A stretch of 64,000 nucleotides of DNA. Source: Nitrosomonadales bacterium. GTDB lineage: Bacteria; Pseudomonadota; Gammaproteobacteria; Burkholderiales; Gallionellaceae. The translations under genes and the position numbers were made by a program. The DNA lies in assembly GCA_016218415.1 (NCBI GenBank), contig JACRED010000016.1, forward strand, positions 41,118 through 105,117. Direction: 5' to 3'. Under the pieces are notes generated by a model, which saw only the letters and a program-made list of their open reading frames with translations, did not search any database and had not been told where the DNA came from. Shown in pieces: positions 19,242 to 27,728 of this stretch. Each line of letters begins with the position of its first letter. Positions within the stretch are counted from its first letter, which is position 1.

Positions 19242-20236
19242 GGTTTCTCCACCGCGGCGGAGAGCAACGCAATGTCCGCATTGCCCAGCGAATTTTTGAG
19301 TTGTGGCAAAGCGCCATTGAACATCGCGATCGTTCCTGTATCGGACGCATGCAGTGTCAGCCGCAGCCCTTTATTGGTAAACACTAGGCGGGCATGGATA
19401 TCACCCAGACGGGGCAGGGACAATTCCATCTCCGTGCTCCACTGCCGCTCGTCCTGTGGCTGCCCATGCTGTTCCGGCTCCCCCTGGATTTCCCACTGCA
19501 TCTGCTGTCCCGGCCAGACTTGCCCGGCCCATACCAGATGGTGGTGTTCCAGCGTGTGCAGTTGTTGCTGAACCAGATGGAGCAATTCTTTCGGTATCGA
19601 CTGGGTCATATCGCCAGCCGGTTTGTTCATCCCGTCTGACTGGATCGGACTGCCGCCGGAGGCCGTAGTGTTTTTTTCGATCAGCAGGTTTTGCGGCTCC
19701 TCCAGCAATTGATTCGTGCTGCGCTCGCCGCGTATCCATTGTGCCTGGTGCGATTCGTAAAACAGACCGCTTTTACCCAGCGTTTCACGCAGCGCCCCGG
19801 CCATCTGCCGGGTGTCCGTCAAGGCCTGCGCGGATTGCCAGACCGCCTGGTTGCCGACTTGCTGAACAACTTGTCTTTCCAGCGGCAGTTCGGCGAGATT
19901 GGCAAGGATGCGAGCGGTGGCGCCTATCTGTTCCGGCGTGGAAAGCGGATTGGTCGATGCGACCATGCTGAAAGTGATTTTGGGTTGGGTGGTGACCACT
20001 TGCAGCTTGACCGCATCACCGCGCTGCAGGTTGCCGGGCAGGCGAAGCTGTACCGTTTGACCGGCCGCTTGCACATTGAATAGCCCTTCGCTCACTTTTG
20101 ATTGCACCGTTCCCTGGATTTGCTGCCCGGGCTCGATCTTGCGGGCAGTTTCGGGTGTGTCAGGTGTTGCCGCGACCAGCGGCTTGCCGGTTCGGGAGTA
20201 GGATTGCAGCGCGTTGATCAGATTGGTTGGCAGCAT
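19238..20236 (-). CDS. Second FliK-like (hook-length control C-terminal domain) protein
   Basis: The 332-residue protein has a beta-rich N-terminal region (GTVQSKVSEGLFNVQAAGQTVQL) and a C-terminal FliK-type domain (MELSLPRLGDIHARLVFTNK and LTLHASDTGTIAMFNGALPQLKN). It is distinct from the fliK gene in the main operon. It overlaps the FlhB-like gene by 4 nt, implying coupled translation of two proteins whose full-length relatives interact during the export switch. Confidence 0.75.
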   Translation of the reverse strand: MLPTNLINALQSYSRTGKPLVAATPDTPETARKIEPGQQIQGTVQSKVSEGLFNVQAAGQTVQLRLPGNLQRGDAVKLQVVTTQPKITFSMVASTNPLSTPEQIGATARILANLAELPLERQVVQQVGNQAVWQSAQALTDTRQMAGALRETLGKSGLFYESHQAQWIRGERSTNQLLEEPQNLLIEKNTTASGGSPIQSDGMNKPAGDMTQSIPKELLHLVQQQLHTLEHHHLVWAGQVWPGQQMQWEIQGEPEQHGQPQDERQWSTEMELSLPRLGDIHARLVFTNKGLRLTLHASDTGTIAMFNGALPQLKNSLGNADIALLSAAVEKP

Positions 20237-20326
20237 TTCAATGCACCATCAGCAGCATATTTCCACACATGACCGGGGCGTTTGCGGAGCCGGGTCCTGG
20301 ATAAACGGTGCGAAGATTGCCGGCTT

Positions 20327-20650
20327 CTAAGCGCCGTATGTCTGATGCAAACGTTGTTCCTGGCGGTTGCTCTGCATGATGCGCTGCAGTTGCCCCATCC
20401 AGGTCTCGGTAAGGTTGCGGATCTCGGCATCGTCGGTGAGTATCTTCTTGATGAGCTGGATTTTACGCTGCCTGGCGGATTCATCCAGCGCGGTCTCCGT
20501 GTCCACAGGCTTCATGGCGGTGACATGACGGCTGCACTGCTGCTCGAGACTGACCAGCGTATCCCAGTTGCCGTGCACGGCTGCCTCCCGCATCTGGCCG
20601 GTGATCGCGGATAACGACTCGTAATGGCGTATGACTTGATGGGCACCCAT
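20327..20650 (-). CDS. fliT: FliT-like flagellar chaperone
   Basis: FliT is the export chaperone for FliD. The 107-residue helical protein (VIRHYESLSAITGQMREAA, and ILTDDAEIRNLTETWMGQLQ) fits the family in size and pattern, and it follows fliS directly, as usual. The ATG at 20650 has a GGGAGAG site nine bases upstream. An in-frame ATG at 20668 overlapping fliS is the alternative. The family is weakly conserved, so position contributes to the call. Confidence 0.8.
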   Translation of the reverse strand: MGAHQVIRHYESLSAITGQMREAAVHGNWDTLVSLEQQCSRHVTAMKPVDTETALDESARQRKIQLIKKILTDDAEIRNLTETWMGQLQRIMQSNRQEQRLHQTYGA

Positions 20651-20654
20651 TTGC

Positions 20655-21119
20655 TTATACTCTCCCATAGGCTTGCTGAACCTTGTTGCTTGCTGCGGCC
20701 AGTTGAGGGGCTACCGCCGGCATCGCTGCGGCGACCGGCTGCCGTATGCCATCCCAGGCGCTCTTCAGATCGGCGAGCAAAGCCGTCACTTCGTCCAGCA
20801 TCGCGGTATCGTTTTTCAGATTGGCTGTGATCAGGCGCAGGACCATATAGTCATACAACGATGACAGATTCTGCGCCAGTTCGCCCCCGACATTCTTGTC
20901 CAGACTGGCATGCAAACCTTCGCCGATGATGGCAATGGCTTTGGAAATGGCGGCGCCTTTGGCGGGGATGTCGTTGCGTTTGATGCCGTTTTTGGCATTG
21001 GCTACAGCCTGCAATGCGCCCTGGAACAACATCGAAATAAGCTGGTGCGGGTCGGCAGAAGAAACGACCGACTCGATTCCGACTTTGGTGTAGGCGCTGA
21101 TTGCAGTAGTCATGTTCAT
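20655..21119 (-). CDS. fliS: FliS, flagellin export chaperone
   Basis: FliS binds the C-terminus of flagellin and prevents its polymerisation in the cytoplasm. The 154-residue protein has the family pattern AYTKVGIESVVSSADPHQLI, then LFQGALQAVANAKNGI and LSSLYDYMVLRLITANLKND. It lies 15 nt after fliD and just before fliT, the standard fliD-S-T order. Confidence 0.95.
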   Translation of the reverse strand: MNMTTAISAYTKVGIESVVSSADPHQLISMLFQGALQAVANAKNGIKRNDIPAKGAAISKAIAIIGEGLHASLDKNVGGELAQNLSSLYDYMVLRLITANLKNDTAMLDEVTALLADLKSAWDGIRQPVAAAMPAVAPQLAAASNKVQQAYGRV

Positions 21120-21134
21120 GGTAATGTCCCCTGG

Positions 21135-22556
21135 TTACATTTTGGCAATTTGTTGAGATAAATAAGTGCTGGTTTGACTCATGTTGCTCAACATGACATT
21201 CAGCGAGCTATATTGCCTGCGATATAGTTTTTCAAGGCTGGTCATGCGTAATTCAAGTGCATCGCGCCGCGTTCCGATGTCCTTGATGGAACGATTGATC
21301 TTGTCGGTATGCGAGGTCAGGGTGCCGTCGGCGGTCAGGGTGGCGGTTGCCCACTGGTTGAATTGGGTCATGAAACCGGTTGCAGAATTGAACAGGTTGG
21401 CAACATCGTTAAAATCTTTGCTCATCGCGCTGTCCAGTTTCGCGCTGTCCAGTTGCAGCGTGCCATCGACCTTGAACGAGAGGCCGGCTTCTGAAAACAT
21501 GGTCATGGTGCCGCCGCTGACCGCAGAACCGGCAATGCTGCGGAGCTGCATCTGGATGGTGCGTAACGTGAGATCGCCTTCCAGGGCCGAGCCGGACTTG
21601 TTGGCCGCAGAGTTCCTCAGCGCGCTGTACATATCGTTATAGGCCTTCACGAATCCGGATACCGAATCGCTGACCGCAGTCGTGTCGCGCGCCACTGTCA
21701 AAGTGGCGGTGGCGACCTGCTTGTTGAGTGTCAGGGTCACACCCTGAATGGCGTCGGTGACAGAATTCGAAGTCTTGGTGATGGCGATGCCGTTCACCTT
21801 GAAGTCGGCATTCTGCGAGGCAACGGTCTGGTTCAGATGCTGTGCGGCAGGCAGCCCTGCAGGATCGTATGCCAGCAGCGTCCCTATCGTGCCGTCCCCG
21901 CCGCTGGTGGTGATCTTCAGGCTGTTGCTGAGGCCGCTGTTGTCCGACGACAGGGCAAGGCGATACGGTGTACCGCTGCCATCGTTGACGATGGAGGCGG
22001 TCACACCCATTTTGGCTGCATTGATCGCATCGCGTATGCCCTGAAGGGTGTTGTTCGTACCGTCTATCGTGATACTTTTTGTGCCGCCGCCGTTGGAAGT
22101 AAAAGTGGCGCCGCTGTAGATCCCTCCAGTCAGCGTGCCCCCGCTGATGGTGCCGAAATCGAAAGTGACCGTGGTGGCGATTCCGTCGCTGATCGCGGCA
22201 GTGCTGCTCGCTTGTCCGGCGGCCACCAGTTTTTGCGACTGCGCCAGCGTGGTCACTTCCAGCGAGTAGGTGCCCGCAGCCGCTGTACTGCTGGCAGAAG
22301 CCGAAACGACGGTCGTGTCGGAAGATGTCGCCTTGAAAGCGACCAGGCTGCCGGAGTTGGGACTGTTCAGGGCCTGTACGGCAGTCTGGAAACTGTCTAT
22401 CTTGCTTTTGATCATGCCCAGGGCAGTGAGCTTGGCCTGATAACTTGCTTCCTTGGCGTTGAGCTTGGTGATGGGTTGGCGTTCGATCGCCATCAAACCC
22501 GTGACCAGGGCATTGACGTCAAGACCGCTGGTTGGCGCTGCGCTAACGGTTGCCAT
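21135..22556 (-). CDS. fliD: FliD, flagellar filament cap protein
   Basis: FliD (HAP2) caps the filament and helps flagellin fold as it emerges. The 473-residue protein has the conserved N-terminus (SGLDVNALVTGLMAIERQPI) and C-terminal coiled coil (IGTRRDALELRMTSLEKLY, then LNVMLSNMSQTSTYLSQQI). The variable central region is Ser/Thr/Gly-rich. It follows flaG by 17 nt. Confidence 0.95.
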   Translation of the reverse strand: MATVSAAPTSGLDVNALVTGLMAIERQPITKLNAKEASYQAKLTALGMIKSKIDSFQTAVQALNSPNSGSLVAFKATSSDTTVVSASASSTAAAGTYSLEVTTLAQSQKLVAAGQASSTAAISDGIATTVTFDFGTISGGTLTGGIYSGATFTSNGGGTKSITIDGTNNTLQGIRDAINAAKMGVTASIVNDGSGTPYRLALSSDNSGLSNSLKITTSGGDGTIGTLLAYDPAGLPAAQHLNQTVASQNADFKVNGIAITKTSNSVTDAIQGVTLTLNKQVATATLTVARDTTAVSDSVSGFVKAYNDMYSALRNSAANKSGSALEGDLTLRTIQMQLRSIAGSAVSGGTMTMFSEAGLSFKVDGTLQLDSAKLDSAMSKDFNDVANLFNSATGFMTQFNQWATATLTADGTLTSHTDKINRSIKDIGTRRDALELRMTSLEKLYRRQYSSLNVMLSNMSQTSTYLSQQIAKM

Positions 22557-22573
22557 GGCGTTGTCTCCTCAAC

Positions 22574-22933
22574 TCAAGCTTTCTGCTTCAACAGCATGCC
22601 CTGCTGGAACTGGTCGATCGAGCGCGAAATGGCCAGCATCTCTTCCGAGGGGATCTGACGGATCACGTCACCGGTTTCCGAATCCACCAGCTTGACGATA
22701 GTCCGCTTGGAATCCGAATCAATGCTGAATTCAAGATTTCTGACAGACTGCTGCAATGCTTTGTTGACGGTCTGCACCGCGCTTTGCAACTGGGCAGACG
22801 AGGGGTGCTTTGCCGCTTCAGGCGCCGGATTGCCTTGGCGAGTTTCGACGGAAACGACCCTAGGCCCACCGTCACCGGAGAGCCTGGCAGGCTGGGTAGC
22901 CTGAGCCGTACTACTAACATTCTGGATAAGCAT
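22574..22933 (-). CDS. flaG: FlaG family protein
   Basis: FlaG proteins, found next to flagellin and fliD genes, affect filament length. The 119-residue sequence has the signature KSLQF/NLEFSIDSDSKRTIVKLVD followed by TGDVIRQIPSEEMLAISRSI, which defines the family. It lies between fliC and fliD, separated from fliC by a strong terminator. Confidence 0.92.
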   Translation of the reverse strand: MLIQNVSSTAQATQPARLSGDGGPRVVSVETRQGNPAPEAAKHPSSAQLQSAVQTVNKALQQSVRNLEFSIDSDSKRTIVKLVDSETGDVIRQIPSEEMLAISRSIDQFQQGMLLKQKA

Positions 22934-22950
22934 GATGCCTCTCCCTTAAC

Positions 22951-22976
22951 TAAAAACCGGCCGGTTGCCCGGCCGG
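22951..22976 (-). terminator. fliC intrinsic terminator
   Basis: On the minus strand an 8-bp stem CCGGCCGG with loop GCAA is followed by TTTTTA. It lies 15-40 nt after the flagellin stop, so most transcription from the fliC promoter should end before flaG. Confidence 0.85.
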
Positions 22977-22991
22977 GTTGTCTTGCCTTGC

Positions 22992-23708
22992 TTAACGCAA
23001 CAGACCCAATACGGACTGTGGAGTTTGATTGGCTTGCGCAAGAATCGCGGTGCCAGCTTGTTGCAGGATGTTGTTACGGGCCATGCTGGCTGTTTCTGCT
23101 GCATAGTCGGTATCCATCACGCGGCTGAACGAAGCCGACAAGTTCACCGAAGCAGTCTGCAGCGCGGCAACTGCGGAACCGAGGGTCGCCATGTCGGCAC
23201 CGTGTGTCGCACGTGCGGTGGTGATCGCAGAGATTTCAGTGTCGAACGCGGCCAAGTTGGCAAAAGCCGCTGCGCTGGTGAACGTGGTGCCGGTACCGCC
23301 GGCTGTACCGCCTGCCGCGTCTACCACCACTGCGGTGCCTGCGGTAACCAAGCCGGAGATACGCTTGTTTTCGCCGATCAGCGCAACAGCTTCCTGATTG
23401 GTTACAGCGCCGGTCTGCACATAGATCTCACGCAAGCGCTGCGTGTTCTCGGTGACTTGCGACAGATAACCGTCGTTGGTCTGTGCTTTGGAAATGCCGT
23501 CGTTTGCATTGCGGATATTCATGTTCGCGCCGCGAATCTGGCTGTCGAAACCAGTTGCGATGGCCAAACCGGTAGCATCGTCTTTGGCACTGTTGATACG
23601 CAGGCCGGAGGACAGGCGAGCCTGGGCAGTTTGCAGGGCGTTGGCCGATTTGTTCAGGGCAGCACCAGCGAACAGGGCTGAAACGTTTGTGTTAATGACT
23701 TGTGCCAT
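22992..23708 (-). CDS. fliC: Flagellin, unusually short
   Basis: This is the filament protein. It has a well conserved N-terminal D0/D1 part (MAQVINTNVSALFAGAALNK, then LSSGLRINSAKDDATGLAIA) and a conserved C-terminus (ARNNILQQAGTAILAQANQT and VLGLLR). The central region is only about 70 Ala/Gly/Thr-rich residues, for a total of 238. Enterobacterial flagellins have about 500 residues; here the outer D2/D3 domains are essentially absent. It has its own sigma-28 promoter and terminator, and it is the only flagellin gene in the window. Confidence 0.96.
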   Translation of the reverse strand: MAQVINTNVSALFAGAALNKSANALQTAQARLSSGLRINSAKDDATGLAIATGFDSQIRGANMNIRNANDGISKAQTNDGYLSQVTENTQRLREIYVQTGAVTNQEAVALIGENKRISGLVTAGTAVVVDAAGGTAGGTGTTFTSAAAFANLAAFDTEISAITTARATHGADMATLGSAVAALQTASVNLSASFSRVMDTDYAAETASMARNNILQQAGTAILAQANQTPQSVLGLLR

Positions 23709-23802
23709 GATAATTCTCCTTTATCGAGTTTGCTTTCCGGCTTGGCTGCCGTTCACTTTGGTTTGCTTGATGTTTCAAGCTCATCAACCGCCGTTAGTCC
23801 AG

Positions 23803-23829
23803 TTATCGGAACGAGCCGGGCAAACTTTA
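23803..23829 (-). promoter_or_regulatory. Sigma-28 (FliA) promoter of fliC
   Basis: Read on the minus strand, TAAA (23829-23826) is followed after exactly 15 nt by TCCGATAA (23810-23803). This differs from the consensus TAAA-N15-GCCGATAA at one position. It lies about 95 nt before the flagellin start, the expected place for a long 5' leader. Confidence 0.88.
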
Positions 23830-23894
23830 GGCCTTTCTGAGAATTTTTTGCCGAACGGGCAAGGGATGTGGTGTTGCAGGGTGTTCAGGCTGCA

Positions 23895-25646
23895 TTACAG
23901 GGCCGTCATCACGCGGTTTTTGCCGGCCATCTTGGACTGGTACATGGCTTTGTCGGCGCGACCGAGAAGTTCGTCCTGGGATTCTTCCGGCGCGCGCAAG
24001 GCCACCCCCGCGCTAAAGGTGATCAGGACCCGCTCGTTGTTGTTCAGGAAGAATTTTCGGGTAAGCTCCCGCTGCAGGCGCTCTATCGTTTTGACCGCCT
24101 CTTCCAGTCCGACATCGGGCAGCAGGATGGCAAACTCTTCGCCGCCATAGCGGGCTACCGTGTCGCTGGGGCGCAAAGTCTCCTGTATGACGCTGCTGAG
24201 ATGCATCAGCGCCTGATCGCCGGCCTGGTGGCCGAGCGAGTCGTTGAGTTGCTTGAAATCATCGATATCCAGCATCGCGACGCACAACGGCGATTTGTTG
24301 CGCTCGCAACGCTTCGCTTCGCGTTCGAACGCTTCGTCGAGGCCGCGCCGGTTGAGCGCGCCGGTAAGCTGGTCGGCACGCACCATTTCGCTGACCTGCG
24401 CGAGTTCCTGTTCCAGCTGCCTGATTCTGGCTTCGGCTTCGTTCACCTGCTTGCGTGAATTGACCAACTCCTCATGGGAGCGCAGCGCGCTGGCCTGGAT
24501 GATGCGTGTGTCTTGCATGATGTCATCCAGCAGGTGGCTCAATTCCGCGATGTTGTTGGATTTGCTGATCTTCAGGCTGTAGCCTTCGATCTTGTGATGG
24601 TAGTCGCCGGTGCTTTCGGTGATTTCTCCCAGCCGGTCGATGAAGGTGGTCATCAGGCTCTTGAGCGTTTTCTTGGCATCGGTCAGGTTATGCTTGAGCA
24701 TGCCCTGTTTGATAATCGCATCGCGCAGGCTGCGTTCGGCATCGGCGATGGAATGTCTGTCTATGGGATTGGAGATGATGTCTTTCAGGATGATGATTTG
24801 CCCTTGCAGCCATTCTTCGCCCTCGACCATTTCCCCCACATTTTCCACCAGCAGACGCAGCAGGCGCAGCAGTCCTTCATGTATCTTGGCCTTGTCTCCG
24901 CCGTGCAGATCCACCTTGATCCAGAATTGGCGCAGCTGTTTGGCCAACGCGGTAACCTGCGCGTGGGTCTCGATGCTGCGCGCCTGAAGGGCCAGGGTTT
25001 GCACTTCCTGCGCCAATTCCGGCTGTGCGCTGAGTATGCTTTCCAGCGCCTGCGCCAGTAATTCCGCAAGTTTGCCCAGCATTTCGGTATCGCTTCCGTG
25101 GGCGACCGCAGGCAGGGCTGCGCCAGGTTGGGCGGCTGGAGCCGATTCCATTTCAATGGTGTCGGGTGCGGTCGGAGATTCCGACCACGAGCGTATCAAT
25201 CCGGTCAATTTTTCAAACAGGGTTTCCGGATTGCCGGCAAATCTAGTCAGTACGGTTTCCAGCCCTGCTTTTTTGCGCGCGATGGGCAGGCCTTTATGGG
25301 GGATTTCCAACTGGCGCAATAGATCGCGTATCAGGCTAGACCAGGACTGGGTTGTTTCCATACCCTGTCTTGGCAGGATTTTCTCGATTTCCGTGAGGCA
25401 TTGCCCCCAATCTTCAGATCGGATGACTTTTCTCAGTGCCATGCCAATGGCCGCGGATTTGGGGGTTTGGGTCAGCCGTTCGGCAACGTCGCGCAAGACT
25501 TTTTCCGCACCGTTTAATTCGGATGGAGCCACGCCGCTGATTTCCGCAAAGATCCGGGCGTAATTTTCCGGAGTCGGCGGTATCTTGCGCGTCGCCAGCG
25601 TCTTCAATGTTTCGCGGGCAAGTTCGGATGGGCTTTGATTACTCAT
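23895..25646 (-). CDS. GGDEF diguanylate cyclase with long helical N-terminus
   Basis: It is predicted to make c-di-GMP from GTP. The GGDEF domain (about residues 415-583) has the active-site motif GGEEF at 501-505. An inhibitory I-site RPSD lies five residues before it (492-495), so product feedback is likely. The roughly 400 residues before it carry no membrane segment and are mostly helical, including coiled-coil-like stretches near residue 395. The input signal is unknown. It lies upstream of fliC on the same strand, and with the nearby PilZ protein it suggests local c-di-GMP control of motility. Confidence 0.9.
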   Translation of the reverse strand: MSNQSPSELARETLKTLATRKIPPTPENYARIFAEISGVAPSELNGAEKVLRDVAERLTQTPKSAAIGMALRKVIRSEDWGQCLTEIEKILPRQGMETTQSWSSLIRDLLRQLEIPHKGLPIARKKAGLETVLTRFAGNPETLFEKLTGLIRSWSESPTAPDTIEMESAPAAQPGAALPAVAHGSDTEMLGKLAELLAQALESILSAQPELAQEVQTLALQARSIETHAQVTALAKQLRQFWIKVDLHGGDKAKIHEGLLRLLRLLVENVGEMVEGEEWLQGQIIILKDIISNPIDRHSIADAERSLRDAIIKQGMLKHNLTDAKKTLKSLMTTFIDRLGEITESTGDYHHKIEGYSLKISKSNNIAELSHLLDDIMQDTRIIQASALRSHEELVNSRKQVNEAEARIRQLEQELAQVSEMVRADQLTGALNRRGLDEAFEREAKRCERNKSPLCVAMLDIDDFKQLNDSLGHQAGDQALMHLSSVIQETLRPSDTVARYGGEEFAILLPDVGLEEAVKTIERLQRELTRKFFLNNNERVLITFSAGVALRAPEESQDELLGRADKAMYQSKMAGKNRVMTAL

Positions 25647-25737
25647 GGTTCAGCAGCAGCTAGAGTTTTGTTGCGCGAATTATCATGGATTGCAAGCATG
25701 GGAGACCTGCTGAATAGCGGGGGAGTTCCGGGGCATT

Positions 25738-26379
25738 TCAGTCTTTTGCGTCCACCAGCTGGTGCGCAATGGCGTAATGCACCGCCTCGGCATTGTTCTT
25801 GAAACCCATCTTTTCCAGCATGCGGGCGCGGTATACGCTTACGGTTTTGGGGCTGAGCTTCATGATTTCGGAGATTTCGGTCAGGGAATTTCCCGAGGAC
25901 ATCAGGCAGAGTGTCTGATATTCGCGGTTGGACAGGCTTTGATGCAGCAGGTCCTGCGATTCGCCGATCAGATTGTTCAACAGTTGCTCGGCCAGGGTTT
26001 CGCTGATGTATTTTTTGCCGCTCATTACCTGACGGATTGCGCCGACCAGTTTCTCGGGGGCGCTTTGCTTGTTGATATAACTTGCGGCGCCCGCTTTGAG
26101 CGCGCGCAGGCCATACTGCTCCTCGGGATACATGCTCAGCACGATGACCTTGACGTCGGGTTTTTCCAGCTTGAGCTGTTTGAGCACGTCCATGCCGTGT
26201 TTGTCAGGCAGGGATATGTCCAGCAGCACCAGGTCGAAGTGTTGTTTGCGCAGCATGTTGATCGCCTGAATGCCGGTTTCCGCCTCTCCGGCCACATGGA
26301 TATCCGGGCTGTCTTCGAGTATCTGCTTCAACCCCTTGCGGATCAGCGAATGATCGTCAACCACAAGAATGTTGATCAT
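25738..26379 (-). CDS. NarL/FixJ-type response regulator
   Basis: The 213-residue two-domain regulator has a receiver domain with acidic pocket DD at 8-9, phosphoacceptor Asp54 in LVLLDISLPD, and conserved Lys104. It is followed by a LuxR-type helix-turn-helix (LSNREYQTLCLMSSGNSLTE, then IMKLSPKTVSVYRARMLEKM). It begins 14 nt after the sensor kinase gene and is presumably its partner. The overall pattern resembles the UvrY/GacA/NarL group. Its targets cannot be inferred from this window. Confidence 0.92.
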   Translation of the reverse strand: MINILVVDDHSLIRKGLKQILEDSPDIHVAGEAETGIQAINMLRKQHFDLVLLDISLPDKHGMDVLKQLKLEKPDVKVIVLSMYPEEQYGLRALKAGAASYINKQSAPEKLVGAIRQVMSGKKYISETLAEQLLNNLIGESQDLLHQSLSNREYQTLCLMSSGNSLTEISEIMKLSPKTVSVYRARMLEKMGFKNNAEAVHYAIAHQLVDAKD

Positions 26380-26393
26380 AAGAATCGCTATTT

Positions 26394-27671
26394 CTAGAAA
26401 AGCGCTTGCTGGGATTCGTTCGTGCGGCAGCTGGGCGCTTCGTCGATAGGCATGCAGACCTCGATCTTCGTGCCTTGATCCGGTGCGCTGGTGATGCAGA
26501 CATCCCCGCTCAGGTTTCTGAGCCGTTCCTGCATGCCGCGCAGCCCGAACGAACGCGGCTTGTTGCGCGCAGCCTCGTCAAAACCCTTGCCGTCATCCTC
26601 AACGGTCAAGCCTATCCCGCATCCGACCTTGCGGATATCGATGTGCACGTGTTTGGCCATGGCATGCTTCATGATGTTGTTCAGTGTTTCCTGGAATACC
26701 CTGAACAGGGTGATGGACTGCTCATTGGGCAACTCGATACTGTCATCCGACTTGGTTATTTTACAGGGTATCCCGGTGCGTTTGGTAAATTCATGGGCTT
26801 CGATCTCGATCGCGGCAATGATGCCGAAGCAGTCGAGGAAACCCGGACGCAAGCTATGCACCAGATTGTTGGCGGAGGTGCCTGCGGTGTCGAGCAGATC
26901 AGACATTGATTGTGCTTTTTCGTGCAGTGCCTCGTTGTCCTGCGGCAAACGCTGTTGCAGCCATGCCAGGTCCATCTTGAGTGCTGTCAGGAGTACGCCG
27001 ATTTCGTCGTGGATCTCGCGTGCGATGCGCATGCGCTCCTCCTCCTTGATGCTTTCTTCATGTGAGGAAAGCTGGCGCAGCCGCTGGCGCGAGAGCTTGA
27101 TGGTCTGCTCCAGGGCTTTGTTCTGGGTGATGTTGACCATGAAACCTTCCCAGATCGTGCTGTGTGCATTGTTTTCACGGATAGTGGCGCGCAGGTTCAC
27201 CCATTTGATCTCGCCGTTGGGCGGAAGCACGATGCGCCCTTCCCAGTTCCAAGGGGTCAATTTCGCCAGCGATTTTTTCAGGCTGGCGTGGAACATGTCC
27301 CTGTCTGCAGGATGCAGCAAATCGAGCAATTGCTGCGGCTGCTGTTCGATGACCTGGGGCGCGATGCCGAACAGCGCGAAACAGCCTTCGCTTACATAGG
27401 GGAAGTTGAGTGACCCATCCCGGCCCAGGTTTATCTGGCAAGCCATGCCGGGCAGGTTGGCGAAAAAGGAGTGCAGGGTGTCGGTCGCCGACAGGCTGTC
27501 ACCGCACACGACCGCATCCCAGTCTTCTTCTTGCAGCGCCTGGGTAAGTTCAGCTTTGCTGGAAATGTTGCGGTGTACCAGGACAGACAAGTCCGGGGCG
27601 AGTTGCTGGATGATCTCGCGGGTATGCTCAGTACAGGGTTCGACCAGCAGGATGCGGCATTTTTTCTGCAT
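26394..27671 (-). CDS. Soluble PAS sensor histidine kinase (HisKA_3 type)
   Basis: The 425-residue kinase has a receiver-like N-terminal region (residues 1-75) that lacks an obvious phosphorylatable Asp pattern, then a PAS/PAC sensor (about 75-190). A NarX/DegS-type dimerisation domain carries the phosphoacceptor His221 in REIHDEIGVLLTALKMDL, and the ATPase domain has GLTVEDDGKGFD and FGLRGMQERL. No membrane helix is visible, so it should sense a cytoplasmic signal. It is co-transcribed with the response regulator. Confidence 0.9.
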   Translation of the reverse strand: MQKKCRILLVEPCTEHTREIIQQLAPDLSVLVHRNISSKAELTQALQEEDWDAVVCGDSLSATDTLHSFFANLPGMACQINLGRDGSLNFPYVSEGCFALFGIAPQVIEQQPQQLLDLLHPADRDMFHASLKKSLAKLTPWNWEGRIVLPPNGEIKWVNLRATIRENNAHSTIWEGFMVNITQNKALEQTIKLSRQRLRQLSSHEESIKEEERMRIAREIHDEIGVLLTALKMDLAWLQQRLPQDNEALHEKAQSMSDLLDTAGTSANNLVHSLRPGFLDCFGIIAAIEIEAHEFTKRTGIPCKITKSDDSIELPNEQSITLFRVFQETLNNIMKHAMAKHVHIDIRKVGCGIGLTVEDDGKGFDEAARNKPRSFGLRGMQERLRNLSGDVCITSAPDQGTKIEVCMPIDEAPSCRTNESQQALF

Positions 27672-27728
27672 TACATTTTTGCGAACGGTACGGAAATGAT
27701 AAAGCTTACTACAAGCGCTTTGACACCA

